From: Heracleum sosnowskyi
Lineage: Eukaryota > Streptophyta > Magnoliopsida > Apiales > Apiaceae
DNA: 64,000 bases
Assembly: GCA_030848705.1 (NCBI GenBank)
Contig: CM061237.1
Location: forward strand, 84,997,910 to 85,061,909
Reading direction: 5' to 3'
Below, in pieces: positions 45,052 to 56,281 of the stretch (position 1 is its first letter; every line of letters starts with the position of its first letter). A program made the position numbers and the translations under genes. The notes below the pieces were generated by a model. That model worked only from the letters and a program-made list of their open reading frames with translations, searched no databases and was not told the DNA's origin.

Positions 45052-45437
45052 GGTTCAAGAACAACAAACATTTACACAAATTTTGGCACAATTTTCCAAT
45101 AACAGAGTAAATCTTATCTAGATCTGGGTTTTATCAATGAAGGTGAATCAATGTACGCATGCCTTTTCTGGGTTTTATGTATCTTAAAGCAAGAAAACTG
45201 GGTTTTTAAGATAGATCTATAAGGGAACAATGTAGATCTAAGCAACAAAATAGAGTAAGAAAGCTAAACAGGACTAAAAATCAACAGATCTGGGCTACAC
45301 AATGGCAAGAAACATGCATACTTTAAAGAGAAAGGCAATTGAGTTCATTTTCATGGTTAAAAATGTAGGATTGGTTTAGATCTTACTGGGCTTGAAGATG
45401 GTGAGCCTAGCGGCACTATGACCACAAGGCAGGGTTC

Positions 45438-45463
45438 CCCTCCTTCTAGCGCCAAATGATAAC
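45438..45463 (-). promoter_or_regulatory. D: primer-binding site and LTR-end scar
   Basis: The minus strand reads GTTATCA (like the inner LTR terminus) followed by TTTGGCGCTAGAAGGAGG, a TGGCGC-type PBS. In an ordinary element a full direct LTR would precede it; here only about seven bases do, and then the inverted arm begins at 45465. Confidence 0.75.
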
Positions 45464-45464
45464 G

Positions 45465-47627
45465 CCTAAACCAACAACACAGATACAAAACACAAAACCA
45501 TCAGAAGCTTCACACAAAAAACCAAAATTCAAATAGCTAGCGGAAACATACCAGTACTGAACAAGACATACAAAAGAAAAATAGAAAGGAAAGGAAGCAG
45601 AAGCAAGAAAGAAGAAGCCTTACAAAGAACAGGGGAAAAGGATGGCTTCGAGATGACCACGGTGTATGAACTTCGAATTAAAGTCGCCCAGAAAGCAAAC
45701 TCGGAGAAGGTGGAGAAGAAAAGAAGTAATTTTGTAAAAGTAAAAAAAAAGTATCAGGTAAAAAGGGGGTTTTATACATAGAAGAAAAAGAGACTACTCC
45801 ACCATCAGACACGTGGCATGGAGTAACTGGCTGAAAAGAAGAAAAAGAAAATAAGAAAAGGTGAAGAGACAGTCACATTTAATGCCGATAGTGATTGCAA
45901 GCGGTTCTCGAGGAATTTTAGGAGGACACAAATTCAAACAATTCAGGGGGAAACTAAAGAAACGATCGAAATCCCAAATTTTCCTCGTACAGTCGCGAAT
46001 CCGGACTCCTGTCCTTGACAACAATCCGGATTCCGGGACAACAATCAACGAAAATTCTTCAGTTACTCTTGAATCCGGGCTCATGTCACTGACACCTATC
46101 CGGATTGGGGGGCAACTAACCAAAATTTCTTCTAAGTTACCCAAGGCTCAAAACCTTGGACTTGAGAAAGAACTCTATCAACTCTCAAATCCGGGCTCAT
46201 GTCAATAGACAACAACCCGGATTGGGGGGCAATAACCAACCAAAATTTCTTCTAAGTTACCCAAGGCTCACAACCTTGGACTTGAGAAAGAACTCTATCA
46301 ACTCTCAAATCCGGGCTCATGTCAATAGACAACAACCCGGATTGGGGGGCAATAACCAACCAAAATTTCTTCTAAGTTACCCAAGGCTCACAACCTTGGA
46401 CTTGAGAAAGAACTCTATCAACTCTCAAATCCGGGCTCATGTCACTGACACCTACCCGGATTGGGAGGCAACTACCAACCAAAATTTCTTCTAAGCTACC
46501 CAAGGCTCACAACCTTGGACTTGAGAAAGAACTCTATCAACTCTCAAATCCGGGCTCATGTCAATAGACAACAACCCGGATTGGGGGGCAATAATCAAAC
46601 AAAATTTCTTCTAAGTTACCCAAGGCTCACAACCTTGGACTTGAGAAAGAACTCTATCAACTCTCAAATCCGGGCACATGTCACTGACACCTATCCGGAT
46701 TGGGGGTAAATACCAACCAAAATTTCTTCTAAGTTACCCAAGGCTCACAACCTTGGACTTGAGAAAGAACTCTATCAACTCTCAAATCCGGGCTCATGTC
46801 ACTGACACCTATCCGGATTGGGGGGCAACTACCAACCAAAATTTCTTCTAAGTTACCAAAGGCTCAAAACCTCGGACTTGAGAAAGAATTATGTCTTACT
46901 CTCGAATCCAGGCGCATGTCATCAACAACAACCCGGATTGGGGGGCAACTACCAACCAAAATTTCTTCCAAGTCATCGAAGTTCTTATGTGGAGAATTCT
47001 ACTCCCCCATCCAGAAAATCTGAATAAGGGAGTGGGGGGCAAATGATAGGCTATAAGAGCCCAAACTCCCAGTGACAGGCTACAAGAGCCCTGACTCCCA
47101 AACCTAGTACCCGAGCCTGGACTCAGGACTCCTGGTGGCATATTCAACGGTACCCGAGCCCGGACTCAGGATTCCTGGTGGTGACGCGTAAGGACACCTA
47201 ATGATGGGCATCATTGTGTCCTAATCAAGCCACACGCCAGCAGGAGCCTGGCACATGTCACCACTATTCTCACCTGGGCACGTGTGACCCATCAACATCA
47301 TCTAGGTGTCCCACCTACCTAGGATCCAACGCTCATGATTGCAGGTACCCCCTGAACCCTAATTCTGGGCCTATAAATAGCCCAAGAAGGAAAGGTTCAA
47401 GGTTAATCTCTCTCTCTCTCTACACAACCTATACACACACCCTCCATATTTAGATTTCTCTATAGTCCTGTCTTCCTTTCCCAAAGCCGTTACTTATTCT
47501 CACGCCAGAGGCGCCGCCAGGGTCCAAACCCCCCTCCGGTGTTGTTTTGCAGAGTCCCAACCGCAGCGACACCGCATCCAGGCGTGGGATCGGCCGGAGA
47601 GGACTAGATCGGGATTTGGAGTAATCA
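45465..47627. repeat. D: right inverted arm
   Basis: The reverse complement of 36051-38213, equal in length (2163 bp). LTR copy 47044-47627, PPT just left of it, 119-bp array, then a TATA box on the minus strand (TATGTATAAAAC, 45769-45780) pointing towards gag. The LTR copy itself points away from gag. Confidence 0.93.
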
Positions 47628-47632
47628 AGGGT

Positions 47633-48610
47633 TATACCTTTCTTGGGCTCAAGAACACTTGTATATAGCTTAAAGAACCTTGGTCTTGCTTGAACTAAGC
47701 TTATCATCCTCAAACTCACCAAAAGAAATCAAGAACAAAAGTTAGTATTTTCGGAGTTACTTTTCTGCCTCAACTTTGATCCAAGATTTGACTATGTTAT
47801 ACTACTTGGATTGCCATGAAAATTTGAACGTACCTTTTTTATGGATTGAGGAATATATGGTCAAAATTTGGTGATTTTATCAGGAGTATATATTTCGTTA
47901 TGAACTTTTTCTTTCTCCCCTGGTCCTGCTGAGCCGAATTCTAAAGAATGAGATGGGGAGAGTTTTTCTCTTGCTTTTCTCTTGTAAAGTGTGATGTAAT
48001 TGGTATATATGACTTGTGTGTATATATCTGATGTATAACTTCAGCCCCTTGTATGCCAAAGTCTAACCAAGTACATGGAAAAGTAAGATTTTAAGCAAAC
48101 CTTATCTTCCTTTTCCTTGTTTTAGGGAAGTATGTCTCCAACTAGTTTGCTTTGGTTTGGTTAGTTTCTAAGTACTTGGTTTGCATGGTTCTTGCATGTA
48201 TTATTACTTAGCTTACTTATCATCCAATGCTTGTCACTTAATCTTTTATGCAAGTTCGATAATTTTCTAATAACGCGTTTCATCGCGGAGAGATTTCTAT
48301 CGTCATCCTTAAACACTTAAATGTGTTTGTTCTAATTTAAATCCACCAAAATCCCTTGTCATGAAATTTATATCATTCCAAGATTCCAATAATATTAATA
48401 TTTAACGAATTCCTAAATATTTAGTAGAAATGAAAATCTTCGTATTCCGACGACTTTTACATTCTCTTAATTCCTTTGTACAATAATACTACGTTCTCAA
48501 AATATAAATATTCCATCATTCATATAATATGACCTCAAAAGTTTTCCATAATTCCTAAAATCACTATTCATAATAATTTTTAAAATGTTACAAAAATTAG
48601 GGTTCTTACA
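47633..48610 (-). other. B: first 978 bp of the solo LTR
   Basis: The start of LTR B in its own orientation (from 48610 downward). AT-rich, no ORF. Its first 45 bp resemble the start of the LTR of E at 53670. Confidence 0.75.
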
Positions 48611-48615
48611 CAAAC

Positions 48616-51202
48616 CTTGTTGGGTCCTGATAATTCAGTATCACAAAAGTATTCAACATTTTCAACTTTAACAACCATATCAGGAATTTTATGTTGGACT
48701 TCCTTCTTCACCCACTCAGCTTTAGAATTAGACTTAGTCTTCTAATTAGTGGGTGTAGCCTTCTTACTATTTCCAGTAGGCTCAGAGGTCTCAACAGTTT
48801 GAATATAGAGACATTGTTCTGTAGATGAACTAGGCAGGTTGAAACAAATACTCATGGCAGTTATTTTACAAGGCATGCAATCAGTGTTGTTGCAGACGAC
48901 CATAGATCTATGCATAATGGGGGTTCTGTGTAAGTTACCATTTACCTTGGTCACATTGTTCTTGACCTCTTTTGGTTTCTTACAAACATGAGTTAAGTGA
49001 TGTGAGGATCCACAACTATTGCATAGTTTTCTGGGAGCACTACCAACATTAGCATTGCCATTTCCTAACTTACCATTCATGTTCTTAGACTTGTGGGTAA
49101 CTGTGTCAACAAGATGTTCTGAAGTTGCTGTCGAGCTCTTCTTGACAGTACCTTTTACACCTTCTGTCTTGACAGTAGGTTTAGAGGTTACTGTCTTCGA
49201 AGCTCTCTTGACAGTATCTTTGGAAGTTTCTGTCTTGCCATTACTGACAGCATCTTTAGAACATTTTGTCTAATTTTCTGGGAAAGTTACTGTTTTGGAA
49301 ATTTTGACAGTATCTTTTCCACAACTGTTGTACTGTCAACACCCTCATCATCATCATCAAGTTGTTGCTTGATGAACATGGCTTCCTCATCAAACTCAAG
49401 TTCGGAAAGTTTAAAAATTGGTTTGTTGATCTTTTTGGAACATGAGGTTTGACAGAACCATCAGTTGAACAATCATGATCCACAATCTCCTTACCAGGTC
49501 TTCTACCATACTCAAAACCTATCCCTACTTTTTGATCCTCTGTGTGCTTCTCATGATAATCCTGAAGTTGTTTAGATGAGTTTCTATAGGCCTTAATCTT
49601 GAATTCATTTTCACTAATTTCATTCCTTAGAAACTTTTCTATTTCTTTAGCACAGACTAATTCATTTTTAAGTTTAGCATTTTCCTGTGCTAGAGACTCT
49701 AATCGACTGGTCTTTAACAAAAGCATGTCATTCTCAGAAGTGAGTGTTTCATTTAGTTTAGCTAATCTAGCAATTTCTTCATTAGCTGCAGTTAAACTGG
49801 TATGAATGTTAAACATTTCAGCACTCAACTCCTCAACAGTTTGTTTGTATTCTTCTTTAGACATTTCAAGCAAAACAAGTGAGGGTACCTAACTTGGAGA
49901 GCTAGAGGAGACCTCATCAGACTTATCCATGAGGGCTAGATTCACATATTTCTCTTCCTCTTCATCATCAGAATCACCCCAACATTTTCCCTCAGCCACA
50001 TAGGCTTTTCCCTGTCCTTTCTTGAAGTGTCCACTTGACCTTTTGTCCATCCTTTGAGTCTGTTTTGGCCTTTTCCATTCAGTAGCAAAATGACCCAGCT
50101 CATTGCAGTTGTAACACCTAAACTTGGATCTGTCCACCATCCTTGTTTTGTAACCACCTCTTGTGGCACCACCTTCAACCTTGGAGGAATTCCCTCTGCT
50201 GAACCTTGATGTTTGACCTTGAGACTTATATGGCTTGTTTCTCTTGAATCTTATGTTTTTGAACTTCTTAGCCTTGTAAGCCATAGTTGGACTATCCATC
50301 TTTTCCATTTCTTCTAATGAATAGAAGTCTTCATCTTCAACATCAGTTAGTTGTAGAACTACCTTCTCATCATTATCCACAACCTCTTCAATCTTTAGAG
50401 AAGATACTTGAGCAGGTTGGGTGATTTGGACTCCTTCACTAGGTTGATTGATTCTTGGCACATGAGCTACAAGAGCACTAGACATATTTGCCATTTTTCC
50501 TCTTGATCCAGCTTGTATAGCTCTTTTCTGGAAAAATTCAAGCTCATATGATTTAAGAACACCATATAATGTTTCAAGGGAAACATTGTTTAGATTTCTT
50601 CCTTCTCTTATGGCTGTGATTCTGTGCTCTAGATGCTCAGGAAGTGTGAGTAAGAACTTAACATTTAACTCTTTCTTCGCATAGTACTTGCCATGTATCT
50701 ATAGCTCAGTCAGCAGTTTATTGAACCTCTCAAACATTGTTGTTAGATCTTCTCTTGACTTTGCTATGAAGGCTTCATACTGTGAGATAAGAATCTATCT
50801 TTGATTGTCCTTTACCTCTTCACTTCCTTCACATAATAACTCGATCTTAATCCACATTTCCTTGGCTGATGAGCATCCAATGACGTTTCCACACATGGCC
50901 TTGTCCAAAGTGAGAGCATCAAGTAGGATGAGTTGCAAGTAATCATCCAAGGCCACCTTCTCTTTTTCTGGCTCCAGAAACTCTGAAGGTGATTTAGCAA
51001 TCCAGTGTGCTGGAATAAGAACACCATCCACAGTCGAGGCTTCAATCTCCTTCTGTGGAACAAAGGGACCATTTTGGAGGATACCCAAGAACAATGGATT
51101 CGCAGCTTTGATAAACAGCAAGATTTTTCTTTTCCACACATTGTAATTCTCTTTATCAAAAGCTAGGATCTTAATGTTACTTGACTTCTGCAAACTTGTC
51201 AT
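48616..51202 (-). pseudogene. gag: A: copia gag, broken
   Basis: A Gag of the same type as that of F: ATG at 51200-51202, capsid region, coiled coil ('LTAANEEIARLAKLNETLTSEN', about 49.77 kb), and two CCHC-type knuckles. In the first, CYNCNELGHFATEW, the last Cys is replaced by Trp, which should abolish zinc binding; the second is CNSCGSSHHLTHVC. In-frame stops near 50793 and 49887 and a frame change between 49256 and 49080 break it. A Thr/Val/Lys/Ser-rich part (49080-49330) is encoded by repeated TGACAG/CTGTCA words. It ends at the B insertion. Confidence 0.87.
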
Positions 51203-51230
51203 GATCTCAGATTAGTAGAACAATCTGTCT

Positions 51231-51243
51231 GCTCTGATACCAG
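51231..51243 (-). promoter_or_regulatory. A: primer-binding site
   Basis: CTGGTATCAGAGC on the minus strand adjoining the 5' LTR; the iMet-type PBS of plant copia elements, as in F. Confidence 0.88.
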
Positions 51244-51244
51244 T

Positions 51245-52283
51245 TGTTGGTCCTTGAATATTTCAGAAGGGGGTTGAATGCAATACTGATAAATCCCAAT
51301 CTACGCTTCAACAACTAAAACTAAGATTATAGTTTATCAGTTTAAGAATTGCAAACTCAAGTAGACACTGGTAGTTTTTCTCACAAAATAAATGTTTTAT
51401 TTATTTTGCAAAGTGTTGCTACAACCTCAAGAAAATATCAGTTTTCTTGAGCTTCAATTTCTCGAGTGTTACATTGAATGAATTGAGAGATAGTCTAAGT
51501 AAACTAATCATATCTCTATCATCACGGGTTTGTGAAGATGCTGTCATTTTCATGTGGCAGCTTCTTACAATTTGCCTACCCGTGTGTCTTACCTAAATTG
51601 CTATACAAACAAGTTTATCTTTACTGAATAAAGCAATCTAGATACATTCTATATTTAGCTAACACAATTCAGTAGATGTTGATTTGTCATACTCTTGAAT
51701 TGGTGAGCTTTGTCATGTGATCTCTCAAGCTTCTGTCGTAGTCTTGCAAACCTGATGCAGTGTTGGGATACTGTAGCACGCCTGTTTCTTGAACATCCAA
51801 ACTGTCACATGTTTGACTGGGTAGATCCTCAATACAAAGATTATCCCTTTGAGACAGTATCCTGATCTTCAAGCTTGCTGTCACAAGAATGTGCTTTTGG
51901 TGACAGTAGGAAATCCCCGCAGTAGATGCTGTCAGGAGTTCCAAACTTGCTGTCAGGATTTCCAAACTTGCTGTCTCAAGGCTTCCGCCAATGTTGCTGT
52001 CAGAGTGAATATACTGTCTTGACTTGCATCATGATGTCCTCTTGTAACCTTATTGTCAATGCCATGACAATAACATTCATTCTTTCTGTCATTCTGATAT
52101 ACTCCTTGAGGCTTGAACAAACTAATGAACTTCTTTCAAGATTTATAAACAAGTTTATTACAGCAATGGAAATGGCTACAAGAACATACTCTGGCTGTGA
52201 CAGTATGTTCTACTTAATAAAATTAAGTAATACAAAATACAAAGTCAAGTTGTCTTCTAAGCTATCACCCATAAATCCTAACA
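51245..52283 (-). repeat. A: 5' LTR
   Basis: A 1039-bp LTR (TGTTAGGATTTATGG .. GACCAACA on the minus strand) next to the PBS. The 3' LTR is outside the window. It is unlike the LTRs of F and G. It contains about nine TGACAG/CTGTCA words, mostly between 51800 and 52200. Confidence 0.85.
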
Positions 52284-53635
52284 GAATTAAAGACTGAGAA
52301 GGATGATAAAGGAATCATGAGGTATTCCTACCGAATTTGGGTTTCTAATGTTCAAAAGTTAAATGATGAGATTTTATACGAGAGTCATAGCTCAAGATAT
52401 TCGATTCACCCAGGAAGCACCAAAATGTATAGGGATTTGAAAGAGTACTATTGGTCGCCTAACATGAAAAATGATGTAGCATAGTGGGTAAGCAAATGCT
52501 TGACCTGCCAAAGAGTAAAAGCAGAGCACCAGAGGCCTAGCGGACTCTTACAACCCCTAGAGATTCCAGAATGGAAATGGGAACACATAACCATGGATTT
52601 CATAGTAGGTTTACCAAGGACCAAAGATAACCACGACGCCATATGGGTAATCGTAGACCGGTTGACGAAGTCAGCCCACTTTCTTCCGATCAACGAGAGG
52701 TACACTGTCGACAGACTAGTGGATATTTATATGAAAAAGATTGTGGCACGACATGAGGTTCCGGTCGCCATCGTATCAGACCAAGACCCTAGGTTTAACT
52801 CTGGATTTTGGAAGAGTTTCCAAGAATATGTGGGAACTAAGCTGAACATGAGCACTGCCTACCATCCCCAGACGGACGGGCAAAGTGAAAGGACTATCCA
52901 AACGCTAGAGGATATGTTAAGAGTCTGTGCCATAGACTTTAAAGGAAGTTGGGATGACCACTTACCACTGGTCGATTTTTCCTACAATAATAGTTTTCAT
53001 GCAAGCATAGGGATGACCCCGTATGAAGCCCTTTATGGAAGAATATGCCGATCTCCCTTGTATTGGGACGAAGTTGGTGAGCGAAAGATGCTCGGGCCCG
53101 AAGTGGTCCAACAGACTAAGGAAGCAGTAGATCTTATCAGAGGACGGTTGGTAGCAGCCCAAGACAGACAAAAGAAATATGCATATTTGGATTGAAAGGA
53201 CAAAGAGTATGAAGTAGGGGACCTTGTGTTGTTAAAGGTATCCCGTTGGAAAGGATTGATGAGGTTCGGGAAGAAAGGGAAGTTAAGTCCCAGGTATATT
53301 GGACCATTAGAAATCTTAAGACGCATCGGGGAAGTAGCTTATGAGCTAGCCTTGCCCCCAAACCTGCAACAAGTTCACAACATGTTCCATGTGTCCATGT
53401 TAAGGAAATACAATCCGGACGCCAGGCATGTAGTAGAATACGAGCATGTAGACATACAAACAGACCTGTCCTACGTGGAGAAACCGGTGGAAATCATTGA
53501 CCGGAAGGATCAAGTACTTAGGAATAAGGTCATTAAGATGGTGAGAGTTTTGTGGAGAAAACATAATGTTGAAGAATCCACCTGGGAACTAGAGGGCGCA
53601 ATGTTGGAAAAGTACCCTCACCTATTCTTAACTTG
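52284..53635 (+). pseudogene. E: C-terminal pol of a chromodomain Ty3/gypsy element (integrase + chromodomain)
   Basis: The frame is open from the edge of A: integrase zinc-finger region, core ('MDFIVGLP', 'VSDQDPRF', 'GQSERTIQ'), C-terminal 'GPLEILRRIGEVAYELALP' domain and a chromodomain-like end ('VEKPVEIIDRKDQVLRNK', 'VEESTWELE'). In-frame stops near 52482 (TAG, in the zinc finger) and 53193 (TGA) inactivate it. The upstream pol is outside the window to the left, beyond A. The chromodomain and end sequence fit the Tekay/Del clade. Confidence 0.9.
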
Positions 53636-53657
53636 ATTCCGGGACAAAATCCTTTTA

Positions 53658-53669
53658 TGAAAGAGAGAC
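53658..53669 (+). promoter_or_regulatory. E: polypurine tract
   Basis: TGAAAGAGAGAC directly before the LTR start TGTAATAACTC, 22 bp after the pol stop. Confidence 0.75.
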
Positions 53670-56281
53670 TGTAATAACTCTAAATTTTGTAATATTTTGA
53701 AACCTTGATGAATAGTGAATTTTGCTAACTAAGAAAATTTTCAGACCACCATATATACGAGACAAGGAATAAATATTTCGAAGTTAGATTATGATGTGTA
53801 AGGGGAATGAGTGAATGTAAACACGATTAGAATCCGAAGATTTCAACTTTAATTTTATTCCACTATTCATCGGATAGTCGAGGATTTATAAATTGATCAT
53901 TGTGAGAGAGTTAAGAAAACAAGAAAATCCATGATCAAATATTAAACCAAGGCAATAAAAGATCAAGGGAATATCCCCAAGCATTAGTGTAACAAAACGT
54001 TTCGAAATCACTCAAACTTATAACGAGATTAAGCGACAAAGCGAAAGCGTAACGAATTATGGATTAAACCCTAACAAAAGGAGAAGTACCATGCAAGATC
54101 ATCAAGTGCAGCATATAAGAGCATCCATGTGAAATCAAACAAGAAAAGACAAGTGGTTTAGTGATGACAAGGTGATGAATCACCACCTTGTCACCATTTT
54201 AGTTCAAGGAATCACAACCTTGTCACCATTTTTGTTCAAGTAATCATCCAATGCTTGACAAGTGTCCTTGGGTGACTTCAGCATTTTAACCACAACATAT
54301 TAAGTGTGTTAATTGAGTTTTATTAAGGCAAGAAAATAGAAATCAAAAGCAAAACCACCAACACCAAGAACAAGCAACATTCGGCTCATTTTTCTTCTTC
54401 CAAAGATTAGAAAACTTCCTATAAGCTAGCCTCCACCAAAAATTTCAGGGATGGATTCAAAAGTTCCTACATTTCTTAATTAAGGTATCCTCTAAATTCT
54501 AGCTTCATCCATGGATGATATCATGTTCAAATCTTGATTGTAAGATGAGCATGAATAGTGTTTTGAATAGTAATTTATGGTGTTCTTGATTTTGTTCTTG
54601 AAGTTTAAGCAAGCTAAGGTTGTATAAAGCTCAAGCAAGGATAGTTAAGCTATTGTTAGTGTATACCAAGCATCAAGGAAAGTATAAACATCTCAAACCT
54701 TTATTTATACTTTGATTATTATGATTGGTTTGGTATTAGTTTGTGTTAGTTGAATGAAAGATTGAATCTTTGGTTTTGGTGGATGTTTAGTGATTGTTTT
54801 GATGGATGATCTTGTAGATCTTAGTTTTGACTTGTTGATTGAAGATCATGAGTTTTGACTTGTTGATTAAAGATCATGAGTTAGTTTAGATGATGTATAT
54901 GAAGTATTTATGATTGGGTTGTGTTGAATGATTGGTTGGAGTAGTATAAATTTGGGAAACATTAGATATACATCGTTGTAATGTCGAATTTTCCTTAAAC
55001 ATGTTTGGACAGTAGCCTCCGGTTCTGAACATACATGACAAAAATACCAAATGCCCATGTTATTATAGATCTTGTCTTGTAGTTTGTTTTCGCGAAAGAA
55101 TCGCATCGATCCGATTTACGGTTTAGGAGAAACACCCGTTTTAGTAAAAGTAGTTTCGGGAAAACAAGTGTCCATTATGTGAACTTTGAGACTATGGTCC
55201 AGCCCCATAAAAATGGATATAGACAATGAAACTAAGGTGAAAAGTATTATAGACAGTTATCAAGGTAACCAAGAAGGTTTCATATTAAAAAGATAATTTT
55301 TCGATTTTATAAAAATGCGGGAACCAAAGTTGCGCAAGTGAAAAACCCTTAAGAGGGATAATTAAAACCTTGAACTTAGAAACGTTAAAGTACTCTGGTT
55401 TCGTGAATAAATTATCGACCAAACTTTTCACTTAAGCGTTTAACGACTATAAAGGGGTTATAATTAACGAAGAACGAGACATTTGATCTTCGTTAAGAGT
55501 TACGTTGGTGCTTAGGTTTTATAGCACATTAAATAGTTCTAGGGGACTGATCGGTATTTGTATATCTTATTATAGATCGTCGAGCATACTCCCGATCCCC
55601 CATTACCACTACTTCGGGATTTCCAGGCAAGTTTCCAAACCCTACATCTTATATAGATGATGTTGTATTGAAAACTGTTGTGATTGTAATATAAAATGTT
55701 CAAATATTTTAAATGTTTTACGAATTGATTTATATACTGATTTAAATCTTTCGTAATAGTTTGCGGTTTATATGCTATGAGTATATTAGATATAAACCAA
55801 GGTGTATAAAGGCTCTAAGCCTAGAGTACTTGTAGTGTATTTTCAAACTTAGACCGGGAGTCAGATTATTATTTTGTTTTGAATTACTGTCATAAAAAGC
55901 TGGAGGTTTCTAGGGACAACTATATTTCAATTATTGATTTAAATATTCCAAAAATAATATCTTGGATATTTAAGGTGAGTTATATTTGAATAATATTATT
56001 AAAAATATTATTTGAATATTTATTTGATTAAGTGAATATTATTTCGAATATTCATTTAAATAGGGGTTTAATTGAATAGTGATTCAATATTTACTATTAG
56101 AATATTTATTAGTTATTCCAAATATGATTTAAAAATCATCGAACCTTATTTAAATATTATTTAAGGTTCCAATAGTTATTTAAAATATTTTCTGACCTTC
56201 AGAAAATTTATTTGAATATAGTAGGGGTTCCCAAATATTTTATTTTGAATTTAATAAATTCTTTCGAATGCGAATATATGT
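53670..56281 (+). repeat. E: 3' LTR (right part displaced by G)
   Basis: Starts TGTAATAACTCTAAATTTTG, like the LTR of B, and runs at least 2.6 kb without coding sequence to the insertion point of G at 56281. A phrase, gagttttgacttgttgatt, is repeated at about 54850 and 54820. The segment 55840-56260 aligns by eye with 19900-20340 of B in the opposite orientation. The rest lies beyond G, outside the window. Confidence 0.82.

Larger units (their letters stand above)
36051..47627 (-). mobile_element. Element D: non-autonomous gypsy (Tat-like) element with inverted terminal arms
   Basis: An 11,577-bp unit with perfect TSD agggt (36046-36050 and 47628-47632). It contains gag and protease on the minus strand (42664-45051) and a three-exon antisense gene on plus (38797-40992), but no RT, RNase H or integrase. 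The left end is a normal 3' LTR (36051-36634) with PPT. The right end is not a direct LTR: it is an inverted copy of the whole left 2163 bp (LTR, PPT, tandem array, promoter), joined next to a PBS through only about seven LTR-like bases (GTTATCA). Both outer ends are therefore the same LTR terminus. It must have been mobilised in trans. Confidence 0.88.
16885..48610 (-). mobile_element. Element B: Tekay-like Ty3/gypsy solo LTR carrying four insertions
   Basis: A minus-strand LTR flanked by the perfect TSD caaac (16880-16884 and 48611-48615). Its own sequence is five pieces: 47633-48610, 34903-36050, 33175-33540, 19217-20441 and 16885-17620, about 4.45 kb in all. It starts TGTAAGAACCCTAATTTTTG; the last bases are TATA where TACA is expected, a single C-to-T change. 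No PBS, PPT, gag or pol belongs to it and no part repeats, so a solo LTR fits best. It is clearly related to the 3' LTR of E: both share the opening bases, a segment 'agaccgggagtc', and an AT-rich part ending near 'caggggttcc'. Confidence 0.82.
1..52283 (-). mobile_element. Element A: nested, decayed SIRE/Maximus-like Ty1/copia retrotransposon (left end outside window)
   Basis: A minus-strand copia element reassembled from three blocks: 5' LTR plus gag (48616-52283), most of pol (13894-16879) and the pol tail plus 3' noncoding DNA (1-489). The blocks are split by F (490-13893) and by solo LTR B with its contents (16885-48610). The reading order is colinear across both gaps: the RNase H segment breaks at the insertion of F and resumes at 489, and the gag end 'GPNK..' at 48.6 kb resumes as 'VWVP' at 16.88 kb. 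A itself sits inside pol of E. gaatt at 52284-52288 is the right TSD candidate; the left copy is outside the window. All A coding parts carry stops or frameshifts, so A is old. Confidence 0.88.

Noticed and set aside
36051..47627. D as a DNA transposon with long terminal inverted repeats
   Set aside because: It has LTR, PPT, PBS, gag and protease and a 5-bp TSD like the other LTR elements; no transposase with a DDE or similar motif is visible.
16885..48610. B as a full-length noncoding (LARD-type) element with two LTRs
   Set aside because: After removing the four insertions I find no repeated terminal segment, PBS or PPT; a solo LTR is simpler.
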